Origin: Nyssa sinensis
Taxonomy: Eukaryota > Streptophyta > Magnoliopsida > Cornales > Nyssaceae
Reading direction: 5' to 3'
DNA: 64,000 nt
Assembly (NCBI GenBank): GCA_008638375.1
Contig: CM018036.1
Location: 4,092,392 to 4,156,391 of the forward strand
Shown piece after piece: positions 34,261-46,450 of this stretch (its first letter is position 1; every line of letters starts with the position of its first letter). The translations under genes were made by a program, and so were the position numbers. The notes under the pieces were generated by a model, which had not been told where the DNA came from, did no database searches, and saw only the letters and a list, made by a program, of their open reading frames with translations.

Positions 34261-35159
34261 TAGAAAGAATTACTTTTAATTTATTAAGATTTAAACAATA
34301 TTTGTCAATCATTTGTGAATAAATGATAGATACTTGAATTTTCATTAATAATGAAAAATATATCTTTATAATATGAAATATATTAAACCCATAAGCGCCT
34401 AGGCAACTTTTCATAAATAAAAAAAGATTCAAACTCTAGCTGTTAAAATATCAGAATAACAATTTTAAATTCATGTAAAGTCAGATCTTCATACAAATCA
34501 GATAAATTTAAAATCGATGACCTTTTAAAAAAGATACACACTTAGTAAGATTTGAATTCATAAACTTAGTGATGTTAAAACACCATAACTAGAATTATGT
34601 TCCAGTGTTGAGCAAATATTCGACAATCCCAAAGATTAGATGAATAGACACATTAAGAAAACTGTTATTATATATATAAACATGGCTAATAATGGAAAAA
34701 AGTCCGGTAATAAAATAGTATAGAAAAATTCTATGATCATTTAAATTAATTTCAAGCATGTATTGTAATATATATGATATTATACTGATACTTTAATTTA
34801 AAATACAAAATTAATTTGAATGAACATGAATTTTTTTTTTATTTGAGCATAACTCCATGAGGCCTAACTTTGCATGCACGTGTCAGGACTAGAATTAGGG
34901 TATTCGTCTATTCCTATGTATTACAATTCTCGTGAAAAGCAACCAAAGGGTATGGAAGAATATTCAAAGGTGACTCAACAGATAGAGAACATACAAAAGG
35001 TGGTGTTGTGTTGCGGTATTTTGGGCACTTTAGGTTTCCCATGAACCATTAAACTTTGCGAAGAGAGAGTTCCCAGTCCCCACTGACAAATACATACATA
35101 GTTACACACACTACCAAGACTACAGAGATCATAAAGATATCATAATAACATACTTTCTT

Positions 35160-35383
35160 TGTCTTGTTTCTTTTTGGGATTTTCTCACACCTCTTTCTCT
35201 ATCTATATATATATCTTTCCCTTTTCCCACACCCCAAAGACATATATGCTCTATTATATCTCTCTCTCTTCTTGTAACAAGAGAGAGAATCTCAGTCCAA
35301 AGAAAGTGTAGAACACTAAAACCCCTCGCGTGCTCCCTTGCTCTCTCTCTTGGGAAACTACTCTATTCTTATTTGCTAAAAAA

Positions 35384-35426
<43 letters not shown>

Positions 35427-35460
35427 GATATATATATATATGTGTGTGTGTGTTGTAATA
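35160..35460 (+). other. Pyrimidine-rich, leader-like segment with compound microsatellite
   Basis: Many CTCT stretches, then (CT)n at 35386-35425, (TA)n at 35428-35440 and (TG)n at 35441-35453. It looks like the promoter and 5' leader of a plant transcript, but no convincing coding sequence follows (the 103-aa frame crossing it is mostly microsatellite). It could be a non-coding transcript or a lost gene. Confidence 0.35.
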
Positions 35461-35926
35461 GTGTGAGATCATGCAGACAGTGTTTAGCGTGTTATAGACA
35501 GACATTCTCTTATGTTCCTACCGAATGTTTCTTCAATTATCATATTAGAATGCATGCATGGGGGCCACTTCCATTTCCACCACCACCACCACGACCACCA
35601 ATCAATAGAGGAAGACTTTATGGGTTGACTGTATGGACCGCTGATCATTTATATATGCATACATACACTGAACTAAGAAACTGAATGCAATTGGAATTCC
35701 AAAGCTCAATCTTTCAGTTGTGAGCATTATTGAATCATGAGAAGGAAAACATATGAAAATGGAACCCTTACTCAATTGCTCCCTTATGCTTCTAAACCCC
35801 TCCATTTAGCTCCTCTCATATAAAAAGTTAATTTCTTTGGGAGAGGGATAAATGAGTCAGTATTATAGTTAAAGTCAAGATAGAGCCAGATAAAAACAGA
35901 CTCCATATGGCTCCGCCCGGTTAGAG

Positions 35927-35969
35927 CAATGTTTACATAAAATAACTTCTTAAAATTTAATTTTGTACC

Positions 35970-36001
<32 letters not shown>

Positions 36002-36075
36002 ACCACATTATATAGTATCCCAAAAACTCTAGTTGCAGAGTGATGTTTACATAAAATAATTTCTTAAAATTTTGG
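35927..36075. repeat. Short direct duplication flanking (CA)n(TA)n
   Basis: 'aatgtttacataaaataa' plus 'ttcttaaaattt' occurs at about 35928 and again at about 36042. A (CA)n tract (35970-35988) and (TA)n lie between. Confidence 0.7.
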
Positions 36076-36559
36076 ACCCCTCTTAATTTTGGTGATAATT
36101 AGCTTAATAAATGTTACATGATAAGAGTCTTTTGTGACCTGGTTCGAAACCAAGATATGTCCTTAGTGAAGCTAGCATATATTATAATTAATATTCTTGA
36201 AAGCCACAAAAATTTATCTTTAATGACAATAAAATTTTAACTAAATTTTTTATATAACTAAAATATATTTGTATATTACACTGATTTAATGTAAGTTTTT
36301 ATAATTATTAGATATTATAAGAAAAATTAATGTAATTATTTTAAATAATAAAATAATAAAATTTTTTATTTTTTATTTTTTATTAATTTCATCTTTTAAT
36401 AATTCTGACAGAAATGATAAATAATTAATGTAATATTTAAAATTACAAAAACATTCTTTTAATTGCGGGATATTATAGAAAAAATTATTGTAATTATATA
36501 AAAAAAAACAAAAGCAACCGTAGAGCAACCCAATTAAAAGAGGCCATAAATAGTGGAAG

Positions 36560-37090
36560 AGGTCATTCATTCACACACTGCACGTTAAGATGACCATCAG
36601 AGAGTCCCTTTTACAGCACCCAAAAGATTACACGGTCCTGATCATCAGTTTTCAAACAGATCTTGCAGACTTTAGTGGGGCCAATTTCGTTATTGATTGA
36701 CGTGATCACAACCTTTCATGCGTCCATGCACGCCACTGATCCTCGTCTACAGCATCCCCATCTTACATTCCGGTCCATAAACGGAATCGCACGGTTATAT
36801 CCATGCACCTGTGCAACACCCAAATCTCTCTCTCCGGTTAAAGCAAGGTAATCAATTAGCTTATCAGCTTTGCAGTCAAACAATCTTTTCTCTTTGACGC
36901 CACCATGACGCTTAGCCATAAGTCACGCAATCCGACGGCTACCAAGTTATCAGATTCCTCGAGATCATTAACCCCTTCAAAGCCACCCATCATTTCATAT
37001 GTGTATTCTTTGGATACCCATCGTTTCTTTTACAAAGACACCCATGCCCCTCTGTAAGCCACCATACACCATTGTTTGATATGAGAAAGG
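36560..37090. other. GC-richer low-copy island, no gene recognised
   Basis: It stands out from its AT-rich surroundings and holds no repeat I can name. The frames here (62 and 67 aa, opposite strands) are not recognisable. Candidate for conserved non-coding DNA or a non-coding transcript. Confidence 0.35.
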
Positions 37091-37374
37091 TTAGTCCAGA
37101 TGAGTGGCTGGAAAATTATAATTTTAAAAAATAATTTATTAATTTAATTAAAATATTTGATTTAGGCTTATTATAATTTTAAAATGTATTGTTTATAAGT
37201 TAAATTAAATACTTAATTTATTAAAAAAATAAATTTAAGACTTGAAAATGTTTATTTTAAAATTCATTAATACAAACCAAATTCACTTAATTTGATTCAG
37301 TGAAAATTAGTCAAACCCATCTCTAATACAAGAGATTTGAAAAAAATTATGCAAATTTTGTTAAAATTGTAACA

Positions 37375-37800
37375 GAATTTCAATCGAGTTTGAAATGAAT
37401 CCATTCTATTATGTCTCGTTCCGAATATATAAACTAACAAAATAAACAAGATTTTTTTATTATATAGTATGTTATATAATAATATTTTTTTGTGTTTAAA
37501 GACAACTTATTATATCATAACTCGATTACATAAAATAATATAGTAAAAGAATTTGAATCGAATTTGAAATGAATCCATTCTATTATGTCTCATTCCAAAT
37601 ATATAAACTAACAAAATAAACAATATTTTTTATTATATAGTTAATGTTTCATAATGATATTTTTTGTGTTTAAGGACAACCTATTATGTCATAATCCGAT
37701 TACATAAAATAATATAATAAAAAAGTTTTCTGTAATATAGTCATTGTTATAATATAATATTTTTTGTATTTAGACAAATTTGATAAGATTTTATATTTGT
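37375..37800. repeat. 174-bp tandem duplication in a dispersed repeat
   Basis: Units from 37375 and 37549 are very similar: 'tttgaaatgaatccattcta', 'aaactaacaaaataaacaa', 'gtgtttaa.gacaac'. A partial third copy follows to about 37800. The continuation (37720-37930, 'gataagattttatatttgtac', 'aataaaataaataaataaa') resembles 55300-55600, so this belongs to a dispersed family. Confidence 0.7.
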
Positions 37801-38446
37801 ACAAAAAAAAAAACATAATGTCATTTCAATTTTCTATTAATATGTATTTTTTTAATTTTTAAAACAAATAATGTCTTGTTTGAAATATATTAATTATAAT
37901 TAATTTAATAAAATAAATAAATAAATAAAATTTACTACTTAAATGAGTATTCGAATGTAGTCCCACCTTATTCATCGAGATTTAAATAAATTTCGGAGAC
38001 AAATTTTTTCATGGAGCGAGGTATAAGGAGCTTTTCTTGGTCCAAATTCTTTTCAGATATCCAAGTTTCGAACAACTATTTTCTCTTTAAGAGGAAATTT
38101 TGTCTCAATCTAATTAAAGAATCAGGCCAATCACATTCAATTATGTGAATAGGTTATTTGATTTTAAAAAATTAAAACATTATTTTATCTAATTAATAAA
38201 TTATAATTAATTTAGTAATTAGATTGGACAATAAAATCGATTGACACTAGAATTTATCACAAAAAAAAAAAAAACATTTGAAAAGAATTGAAACGTTAAA
38301 ATTTCATGTGACATAAATTAGTTTAGTCATTGACTTATATTTAAATTTTTTGTAATAAATATGGATGGAGCTAAATGCAATTCAAATAAAATATTTTTGT
38401 ATTCATACATTATAAATTAAAATGGATGAGTATAAATATATAATTT

Positions 38447-38665
38447 GAGTAATACTATCTTTATTTTAATATTTTATTAAAAAAATTCATCTTCTGAAGT
38501 GGCTGCTCTTGATGTTACCGAATTTAACTTCTTAGTGCTAGTAATGTCAGGTGAGTAGAAGTTATACTAAAAAGCTTAATTGACTTACACCCGCATATAA
38601 CCCGAACAGCCACATCAACTAGTAAAAAAAATTGATAAAATTTTATAATATAGATAACATAACTC
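38447..38665. mobile_element. MITE, copy 2, in the ERF promoter
   Basis: About 219 bp, starting GAGTAAT and ending ATAACTC (one mismatch to an inverted end). It is flanked by 'tataattt' at 38439-38446 and 38667-38674. Internally homologous to 4681-4935. It ends about 325 bp before the ERF start codon. Confidence 0.6.
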
Positions 38666-38806
38666 GTATAATTTTAGATTTAGATAACCACGTGATTAAT
38701 GCGTGTGAAACTTCTACACAACAAGGATAATTAATTACTCATATAATTTTGGATTTGGATAATCATGTGATTAATACGAGTGAAACTTCTACACAACAAG
38801 GATAAT
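38666..38806. repeat. 75-bp tandem duplication upstream of the ERF gene
   Basis: Two units, from 38666 and 38741, share 'tataatttt.gattt.gataa', 'tgattaat.cg.gtgaaact' and 'tctacacaacaaggataatt'. The first has a G-box CACGTG at 38689-38694; the second has CATGTG at that place. Confidence 0.8.
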
Positions 38807-38989
38807 TTTATCATTCCAACTGGAACCCATATCTAAAATTCTCAAATAGAATCTAAGTAAATTTTCAATAATTTTTTTAATTAATTAAATAAATTATTAC
38901 TTTTTTGGGGATATATAAATTATTAAGTCTCCATGACTGTCTTTCTTCGTCTTCTCCGTTTCAGAAACAAAGCCAGTTAGTAGTCCCTA

Positions 38990-39622
38990 ATGAACAACGA
39001 AACTTTACTTAACGTTTCGTTCCTTCCTCAGCCCGAAACGTTTGAACCGCTGAGTGAATTGCCCCATCAGTTCAATTCTACGCCTCTTTTAGGAACTTTC
39101 CTCTCATTTTCTCCTGTTTCTGCCCCGAAATTTGCAGACCCACCTGGCACCAGTCCCGTTTCGGCCTATGGTTCGTTGGATTTTTCGGTCTTTGACAGTA
39201 AAAAACCCGAAAACCCTCCGGTTTTGGAAGGAATTGGAGCTGTTGTCGGCCAGCACGTCCTATTCGGAGATGGTAACAGTAAGAAGGATACTGACAACGA
39301 GAAATCGGGTTTCATTTCGGTTTCACAGCGTATCGCCTCTTATACATCTAACCAAGCCGTATCGGAGGGTCTTTCAGTGCAGAAGAGCTACAGAGGGGTG
39401 AGAAAGAGGCCTTGGGGGAGGTGGTCGGCGGAGATACGTGACCGTATTGGGCGGTGCCGCCACTGGCTAGGCACGTTCGACACTGCTGAGGAGGCGGCGC
39501 GTGCTTACGACGCGGCGGCGAGACGGCTCAGAGGTTCGAAAGCTCGTACTAATTTCGAAATTCCTTCGGTCTTTCCGCTGTCGTCGTCGCCGACATCAGT
39601 CGTCTTCCTCGTCGGACGTTAA
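38990..39622 (+). CDS. AP2/ERF transcription factor, frame probably shifted after the AP2 domain
   Basis: An intronless frame of 210 aa from the first ATG after a pyrimidine-rich leader. Residues 133-191 are one AP2 domain: [33 protein letters not shown] and the closing ARTNFEIP are all present. The ERF-type residues Ala at 147 and Asp at 164 suggest GCC-box rather than DRE binding. The N-terminus is Ser/Pro-rich. After residue ~200 the frame ends in a short tail (SVVFLVGR), while the adjoining frame stays open to 39833 and looks like a real ERF tail. One extra base between 39560 and 39610 would explain this. By position it could be the counterpart of Arabidopsis ERF084 (At1g80580). A nuclear regulator, targets unknown. 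Confidence 0.92.
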   Translation: MNNETLLNVSFLPQPETFEPLSELPHQFNSTPLLGTFLSFSPVSAPKFADPPGTSPVSAYGSLDFSVFDSKKPENPPVLEGIGAVVGQHVLFGDGNSKKDTDNEKSGFISVSQRIASYTSNQAVSEGLSVQKSYRGVRKRPWGRWSAEIRDRIGRCRHWLGTFDTAEEAARAYDAAARRLRGSKARTNFEIPSVFPLSSSPTSVVFLVGR

Positions 39623-39833
39623 GAAGAAGAAGAAGAAGAAGGGTAATACAAAGGCCTTGGCGCAGAATAGCAGAAAGTGCGCAGTGGTTACTTCCGTTGC
39701 TCAGCTGTTCAGCTCTAGTCCTATGATCAATGAAGAAGCAAGGGGGAGAGTTAATCTGCAGCTTGACTTGAAGCTGGGTGGTAGCTTCAGTGACAGAGCT
39801 AGGTCATCAATGGCGGTTTCATCAACTATGTGA
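39600..39833 (+). pseudogene. Out-of-frame C-terminal part of the ERF gene
   Basis: This +1 frame continues directly after the AP2 region: a poly-Ser then DVKKKKKKK stretch, 'NSRKCAVVTSVAQLFSSSP', and LQLDLKL at 39756-39776, which matches the LxLxL form of the EAR repression motif. Such Lys-rich, 'VTSVAQLF' and acidic/Leu tails are what one expects C-terminal to an ERF AP2 domain. The gap between the frames is too short for a plant intron. Confidence 0.6.
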
Positions 39834-40118
39834 TCAGTCGTTGTTAGTTTTTTTTCTTTTGGGGGGGAATGTTTTGTACTTTTCACGGTTGCTTCTGACT
39901 CATGGGCTGAAAATATCTCTGTGCATGCAAGTAAGAAGTTTTGAGTTGTATTAGGATGATAATTACGGCCCACGAGTCTTGAGTTGTGCGATAATCAATA
40001 TAGAAACTGAAAGTAATGCAGTAAGTTTTACTTGCACAGTTGCATGTGTGTCTATATATAAATGTCTCTCTCTATTTGTATGTGTATATATATATATATA
40101 TCCTACGTTCTTCCTAGT

Positions 40119-40305
40119 GATTCACTCGTATTTTTCGCATATGGGTTGTTGTTTCTCATCTAAAATTGATCAGCCCTCACAGTTTCAGAGAACACTCTCC
40201 CCTCTCTACTGATTCACTTTTAATTTTTGCATATGGCCATGGCGGGTTGTTCTTTCTCATTTAAAATTGGTCAGCCATCACAGTTGCAGAGAACACTCTC
40301 TCTCT
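40119..40305. repeat. 92-bp tandem duplication after the ERF gene
   Basis: Units from 40119 and 40211 share 'gattcact', 'tttt.gcatatgg', 'gggttgtt.tttctcat' and 'cagagaacactctc'. The two short frames here (MGCCFSS..., MAGCSFS...) are products of this duplication and not believable genes. Confidence 0.75.
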
Positions 40306-40917
40306 CTTACTCTTTCTATATATCTAGACATGTATTTATGTTTGTAGAATATCTTGTCATGGTGCTCAAAGATTATACTATGCAATCAAGAACTGAAGAA
40401 GAAGTTTCTTTAATTTTAATTAAGTAGCAAAGGATCTTGATAATTTTTTTCATATATATGTTACATATTTGTGAATATGGCATACTGGGTTGGCAAATGA
40501 TTAGATAAACGTTGAGAATTTTCTGGCATTATATGCAAGTATACTTCCATAGTGCAAGCCTTAAAGGTGCAAATCTCTCAAAAGTACAATGAACAAGTTT
40601 TTTTTAGGGTTTTGAAAACTCGCCCATGAAAGGCGGGTGAGTCCAGTGAGAGAGAGACAGTACTGTGAGAAAGATACGAAGCACAGAGAGTAATATACTC
40701 TTTTCATTACTGCCGAGTCCACTGACAATTGGGTTGTCTATTCATTATTCATTGATATATTTACACCTGCAGCTGCTGCTGCAGCAATATTTAGAATAGC
40801 CATTCGATTGCCACGCATTTGATGCACGGAGAGAGATGCTTATAGCCGCTGACTGCTACCGAAAATTCTTTGAAGGATCCCTACATTACTGTTTTAGTAT
40901 GTTCATTATATGATTTA

Positions 40918-40956
40918 TGACTCATTTTTTGTTGAGTCATTTGTTTTTTTGAGTCA
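40918..40956. promoter_or_regulatory. Three TGAGTCA motifs in 39 bp
   Basis: TGACTCA at 40918-40924 and TGAGTCA at 40933-40939 and 40950-40956. This is the GCN4-type bZIP site. It is 1.1 kb after the ERF gene and far from the next start codon, so its function is doubtful; it may be part of a transposon end. Confidence 0.3.
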
Positions 40957-41961
40957 TAAAATATATAATAGAGTCTCGCAGTACATTTTTTTAAATTAAC
41001 AATTATTGAGAATTTTATGTGATTTTTTATATTAATCTCACTTTTTTTTTATTATCATGAAATTACATTGATTTGTTAGAATTTTTAAGAGACAAAATAT
41101 TAATAAAAAAATATAAAAATTATAATTTTATTTTAAAAATTAATCTCAAATAAAAAAAATAAAGTATATCAATCGATATGTATTAATATTCATATGTTGA
41201 CTCACATGATATGTAATTTATTATATTGAATCTTATTAATGTGACTCGTTTCATATAAGTATATAAATAAAAAAAATTAATTTTCATATACTTGTATAAA
41301 GAGGAATTTTGAGACGAGGAACGTTGCTTCCAACTTTGATCTACGGAATATTTCAAAATAAATTATTTTTCTCATTTTCCCATCTTCAATTTCATGGTAT
41401 TAAATTGTTTGCCAAACAATGGAATAAATTCACATAGATTTGGCTTAATTTGGTTTGGATGTTCTAATTTGAATTAAAGGGGAAAATCAGACCAAAAAAA
41501 TTAAAAATTTTGATTTGTCAAAATTCCAAATGACTTGCTGAAGACTACAAAAGTATTCTAATGTGAACGTTATAATTATGTTATTTTTATTATAATTTAA
41601 ACATTTATAAATTTAATTTATAAAAGAACATACTTATGTATTTTGGTATATCTATTATTATAAAAACAAAATTTTCATTTTTATATATTGACGTGCATGT
41701 TTTTGTTTTAAAATCAGTGTTATGTTTATCTGTTTGTTTTAGCGAATGAATTCTATTAATGATCAACGTATTAAACAAGTACGGTTAAGCTTGGTGAGAT
41801 CATCTTTGTTTAGCACGTGCAAATGACTAGCTTAATATAAAAATAAAGATTTTCTCAATGGGTTTTTTTTTATTTATTTTCAAATGAAATAAAATAGTAA
41901 AATTTGAGAGTTCAAAATTTGATTGAAAGTTTTTGAACTTTTGATGAGTACAATGGATTAT

Positions 41962-42256
41962 AAAGGAGAATCACAAACTTCTACTAAATTGGATTTCTAC
42001 ATTTACCTACTACTGTGTGTGTGTGTGTGTAAATTTGTGTTCCAAAATTTGGTTATTGATGTTGACAATCAATTGCATTATCATAAGTAGTTTATGAGTG
42101 CATTACAAAGGAGAATCACAAACTGCTACTAAATTGGATTTCCACATTTACCTACTACTATGTGTGTGTGTGTGTGTAAATTTGTATTCCAAAATTTGGT
42201 TATTGAAGTTGACAATCAATTGCATTATCATAAGTAGTTTATGAGTTGCATTACAA
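41962..42256. repeat. 145-bp tandem duplication with internal (GT)n
   Basis: Units from 41962 and 42107 are nearly identical over 145 bp, each containing a (GT)8-10 tract. The difference in GT length shows slippage after duplication. Confidence 0.9.
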
Positions 42257-42554
42257 GGTGTATTAAGAATTTAAAGACTATACATAAGATAGCTTTATTT
42301 GGGAACTCCATTAACATTATTTACTGTCATGAGTTGGAAGAGGAGTTGTGGAGTAAGGGTTTTAATTTCTTATGCGACTCAAATACGATATAACGTTAAT
42401 AAATAACGAGTTTTGGCAGAATATGAATGGGTTTAGGTAACAGAGAAACCAAGAAATAAAATTAGAGGAAATTAGACACTTTATGAAAAAAAATAGTCAA
42501 AATTTTTGATTGGGTAACTTTTTGGGATGAGAAATAAACAAAAAATATAAGGGA

Positions 42555-42757
42555 TAAAGGCTACTTGAGGATGTGATTAAACGGTAAAGACGTTGAGAAT
42601 AAAATTCAAATGTTTTGAGTTTGAGTTCCTTATAGGCCGATCGTTGACAGTTAGAGTTTAAAAGATAGACATAACTGTCATGAAAAGTAGGGACTAAGTC
42701 TAGTGCGCGTAAACTAACCTAATATACCCTCTTATTGATTCATAAAAAAAAAAGATA
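42555..42757 (+). mobile_element. Probable SINE
   Basis: 'gtgattaaacggtaaagacg' resembles box A and 'ttgagtttgagttcc' a box B; the unit ends in 'attgattcataaaaaaaaaa'. Flanking 'ggataaa' and 'agataaa' may be the target duplication. Confidence 0.4.
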
Positions 42758-43292
42758 AAAATTACGTTGAACCAAGATTTTGTGATAAACTATTTTAAAA
42801 ATGACTAAAAATTTACATGTATAAAAAAATAGTTTTTAAAGTTTGAGGAGATTTATAATCCAGCTTAGTCCTTTTAGAACTCATGCCCATTAAGTTCAGG
42901 TTATAAATGATTGAAATGTATAATACGATTAATAAAAATAACTTAATATATTTAATAATGTTAATTTATTTAACATGATATAGCATATTTAATTATATAT
43001 ATATATATATATATATAAAAGCATGAGTTTGTGTAATTCCTTTCATATCGAAATCTATCAAGGTTTAAAAAAATTTTACATATAAAAAAAATTTTCTATA
43101 TTAATTTTTCACAAATCCAAAGTCTACTTAAATTGAAAAATTATTTATAAATATTAGAGTTGCGGCATGATAGTCTAATTTTAAGTGAGGTTGCAGAGTG
43201 GAAGAAGTAAGAAATGGAGTGGTACTAGGATAGAGTTACTTTCTGCACTACGTATGGAATCCATCCGTCCATCCATGCCACCGACTGGAGTA

Positions 43293-43350
43293 CACGTGCA
43301 CGACACGTGAACTGCGTGGAGGAGAAGGAATTGAAGCAGAGGGACACGTG
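43293..43350. promoter_or_regulatory. Cluster of three CACGTG G-boxes
   Basis: CACGTG at 43293-43298, 43304-43309 and 43345-43350, in a GC-richer segment (43250-43400). A GA-rich, leader-like stretch follows at 43480-43560. No coding sequence begins after it. Such G-box clusters bind bZIP and bHLH factors (ABA, light). Confidence 0.4.
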
Positions 43351-44267
43351 TAGGTAAATAAATGTACTTCGGGACTTTGATATGGTGATGGGAAACCTCA
43401 TCATCAAATTGTTAATTTAATGTTTTAACCCGTTTATGGTAATTATAGCCTATCCTCAGTACAGTGAAATAGTGGGCGAGAGAGATACAGAGAGATTTAG
43501 ATACCTTTTTAGAGAGAGAAAGAGGAGAGAGAGAGAGAGACTGCAGAATCCCAGCATGCATTGCTAGGTTGATTGAGTTTTGATTGAAAGAAGGACAATA
43601 GAAATTGATTCATGATGTGATACATTTTACCTCTTTCCCATTTTTTTTTATTCCAGGGTTTTTTTCATAAATTTCTTAATTTAATGGGATTTTTAATACG
43701 TAAATGTTTTAATAAAATTATATTGATTTCTTAAAACTTTTAATAATTATATTAATTTTTTAAAAAATTATAAAATTATACTGATCTTTCTTACATTATC
43801 TAACATACAAATATTTTCTTTGTCTCTATATTTATTTATTTTTTCATTTTTAATTTTGATCACTTTTTTTTTAAAAAAAAATATTATTCTGTTTAAAAAT
43901 AAATTTCAGTTTTTTATTAATAATTATTTGAAATTTTTTTTAAAAAATTGGTCAAAATTTAAAAAATTAAAAGAAAAAGAATCATGAAAAGAAAAGTTTT
44001 TTTATTTAAAAAAAATAATTGATTGAATGATGTATTTATATATTATCAAATAAAATATAAGAAATTAATGTAATTTTAAAAATTATTAAAAAATTAGTAT
44101 AATTTATCTTAAAAAGAATATATATTTAAGGGTTTGTGGATGAGACTCACACACACACATATATAATGTAACAATATAAATGAATCAAATCAAACTTAAA
44201 CCAAAGTCCTAACTTTAAGTATAGGGTTGTAAATGAGTCGATCTAAGTTTATCACTAACACTATGTT

Positions 44268-44735
44268 TGGATGGAAGGAATTGGAAAAAAAGGGAAGGGA
44301 AGGATAAGGAAAGAGAACTTATATCATGTTTGTTTTAAAAATTAGGAAGGAAAGGGAGGGAAAGGGAGGGAGAGCTTAACCCTCATTTTAGTAATTTTGT
44401 TATCCCTCCAAAAGTGGGCGAAAAACGGAAGGAAAGGAAAGAAAGATTTAATGAATTTTTAATAATACCAATATTACCCTTAAAATTATAAAAATCAAAA
44501 TATAAATGAAATCTCTGTCCTAAGACATAATAGTAAAATAATATAAAATCATTTCCTTTCTTTTCTCTTCATTATCATTCCCAAACAAGATAATAGTCTT
44601 TCCTTTCCTTTCCTTTCATTAGTTATCCAAACATAAAGGAGGGATTACTCTCTCCTCTCTTCTTCTTTCCTTTCTCTCATAACTAATACTATCCTTTCCT
44701 TTCTTTTCCCTCCTAGTTATCCAAACGAACTGTAA
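44268..44735. mobile_element. Foldback element (MITE-like)
   Basis: Begins 'actatgtttggatgg' and ends 'tatccaaacgaactgt', an imperfect inverted pair. The left half is purine-rich (ggaagg, gggagg) and the right half the matching pyrimidine-rich arm (ctttcc, cctcc), so the element can fold on itself. An internal 'ttatccaaacataaagg' near 44620 suggests a nested or tandem end. No coding. Relatives near 33.9 kb and 55.9 kb. Confidence 0.55.
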
Positions 44736-46450
44736 GTAATTCAAGTTTGACTTATAAAAATAAATGAGTTTCTAATTATAATCAATCTTAATTTGCTTAT
44801 TTCTTGAACCTATCGTAAATAAAAGTCAAGTAACTTAATACTTTGTATAATATTACTGTTATATAATAACTTATCGAACTGAATTCATAAAATTATTTAA
44901 TTTTAAAATATATTCAAACTTTATTTATTTATCTTACGAATTGAGTTCAAACAAGTTTCAAACATAACCGATTTCAAATAGTTTGACTCCTTTTATAACC
45001 CTATCTAACTAGTACTAAGAGCATATGGGCTTTAGCTTAGGCTTGGCAAGTTAAGGTTTGGATAGTTTTCAATTCTGATAATTTATTAAAAATTTAAAAC
45101 ACATGCTTTGCCAAGATTTGTTGGTAGGTAGGTTAGTCCAAGGCAAGTACAGGCCTGAAACAACAAAGCGATAATTCAAAATGAAATTTATTTTTGATTT
45201 TTCCTATTAATTTAAATATTTTATTTAATATTAATATTAATATTATCAATTCTAATAAATATATAAAATACAAATAAATTTAATGTTTTGTTATATATAT
45301 ATTTTATAATATAAAATTGTGATAATATTTTAATAGAAGAGATGTATATGTCAAATAAAACTTTAATAATATATTTTTATACAATTGAACAATACTTAGT
45401 AATGAGTTTTACAAAAATATAATTTAGGTAATACAAAATCACTATTCATGTCTTCTTCTTTTTTCTTTTTTAAATCTAAACATATAGCAAACAAAAAATA
45501 ATAATACGAAATAAAACTAATATTGATCTTAAACTTATAATTTAGATTATATTATATATACATAAAATTTGAAACATTCTCGATAAATGAGGTCTAAACC
45601 GATCATTTTATTTGCTTAATGTTAGAGTTGGTCTCTCTCGAAAAAGGAGAAGGCTCGTAGGCCAATCCTATTTGGGCCTACATGGAATCAGGCTCGGGCT
45701 ACAACCATCTTGCTCAAATTGGGCCCACGGCCCACCCCACCATGAAGTCGGGCCTTAATTTGAATAATTTATGGAGAAATCAATTTTGATATCCAAGTTA
45801 ATAGGTGAAAGTCTGCTAGAGAATAATGATATGCAGCTATCTTTAACTCATAGTAAAGTTGAAACAAGAAGATGACATAAATGATATCAGTTTTTTTTTA
45901 TTTTTTTGGAGAAAAGCTTAATAAGAAATAAATAATTTGATTTTGCAGATTTCAATAACCTCTCTTCCTATTGTCAAATTATTATTATTATTTTAATAAA
46001 AGCGATAGTGTTACAATTAATCAACACGACTTAATTAATACTTACATTCCCAAATGAGGACCCATCGACCTCCTCCTCTTAAAGAAAAGGACATGATGGC
46101 CAAGTAAGCTAACCTGTGATTAGTTCAAATTATTCATTATTTTGATATTACCACCAACAATTTTTATTTACTTTTAATAAAAAGGAACTGCTGACTATGA
46201 GTCCTTTTAGTGCATACTCTTAAAACAAATTAAAAATATGCAATCCGCCTTCAAAAACTGCATATCCCAATAAATCTTTGATGTAAACTTGAATTGAAAA
46301 ACTGTTGAGTATTTTAGAGAAGATACATAATATATATGATTCAGTAAGATATTTACATTCACATGTAGTAATAATCATTTCATTATGTATCAAAATAATT
46401 ACAAAAGTGAAACATTCAGAACCGAAAATTCTTTTTTGCACTTAATGACA
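44736..46450. other. AT-rich intergenic DNA
   Basis: No gene or RNA recognised. The segment 45600-45770 is GC-richer ('gggcctacatggaatcaggc', 'ggcccacggcccacccc') in the style of a retroelement LTR but without defined ends. 46450-47250 is probably the 3' UTR of the next gene. Confidence 0.4.

Noticed and set aside
35373..35684. 103-aa frame with a Ser-Leu run
   Set aside because: The start is a microsatellite translation and the rest has no recognisable feature.
36085..36180. 'ctggttcgaaacc' as a tRNA T-arm
   Set aside because: No acceptor stem or anticodon arm could be fitted; at most a fragment of a tRNA-derived SINE.
39979..40427. Two short frames (MGCCFSS..., MAGCSFS...) with N-myristoylation-like starts
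   Set aside because: They are the two units of a 92-bp tandem duplication in the ERF downstream region and diverge in length and frame.
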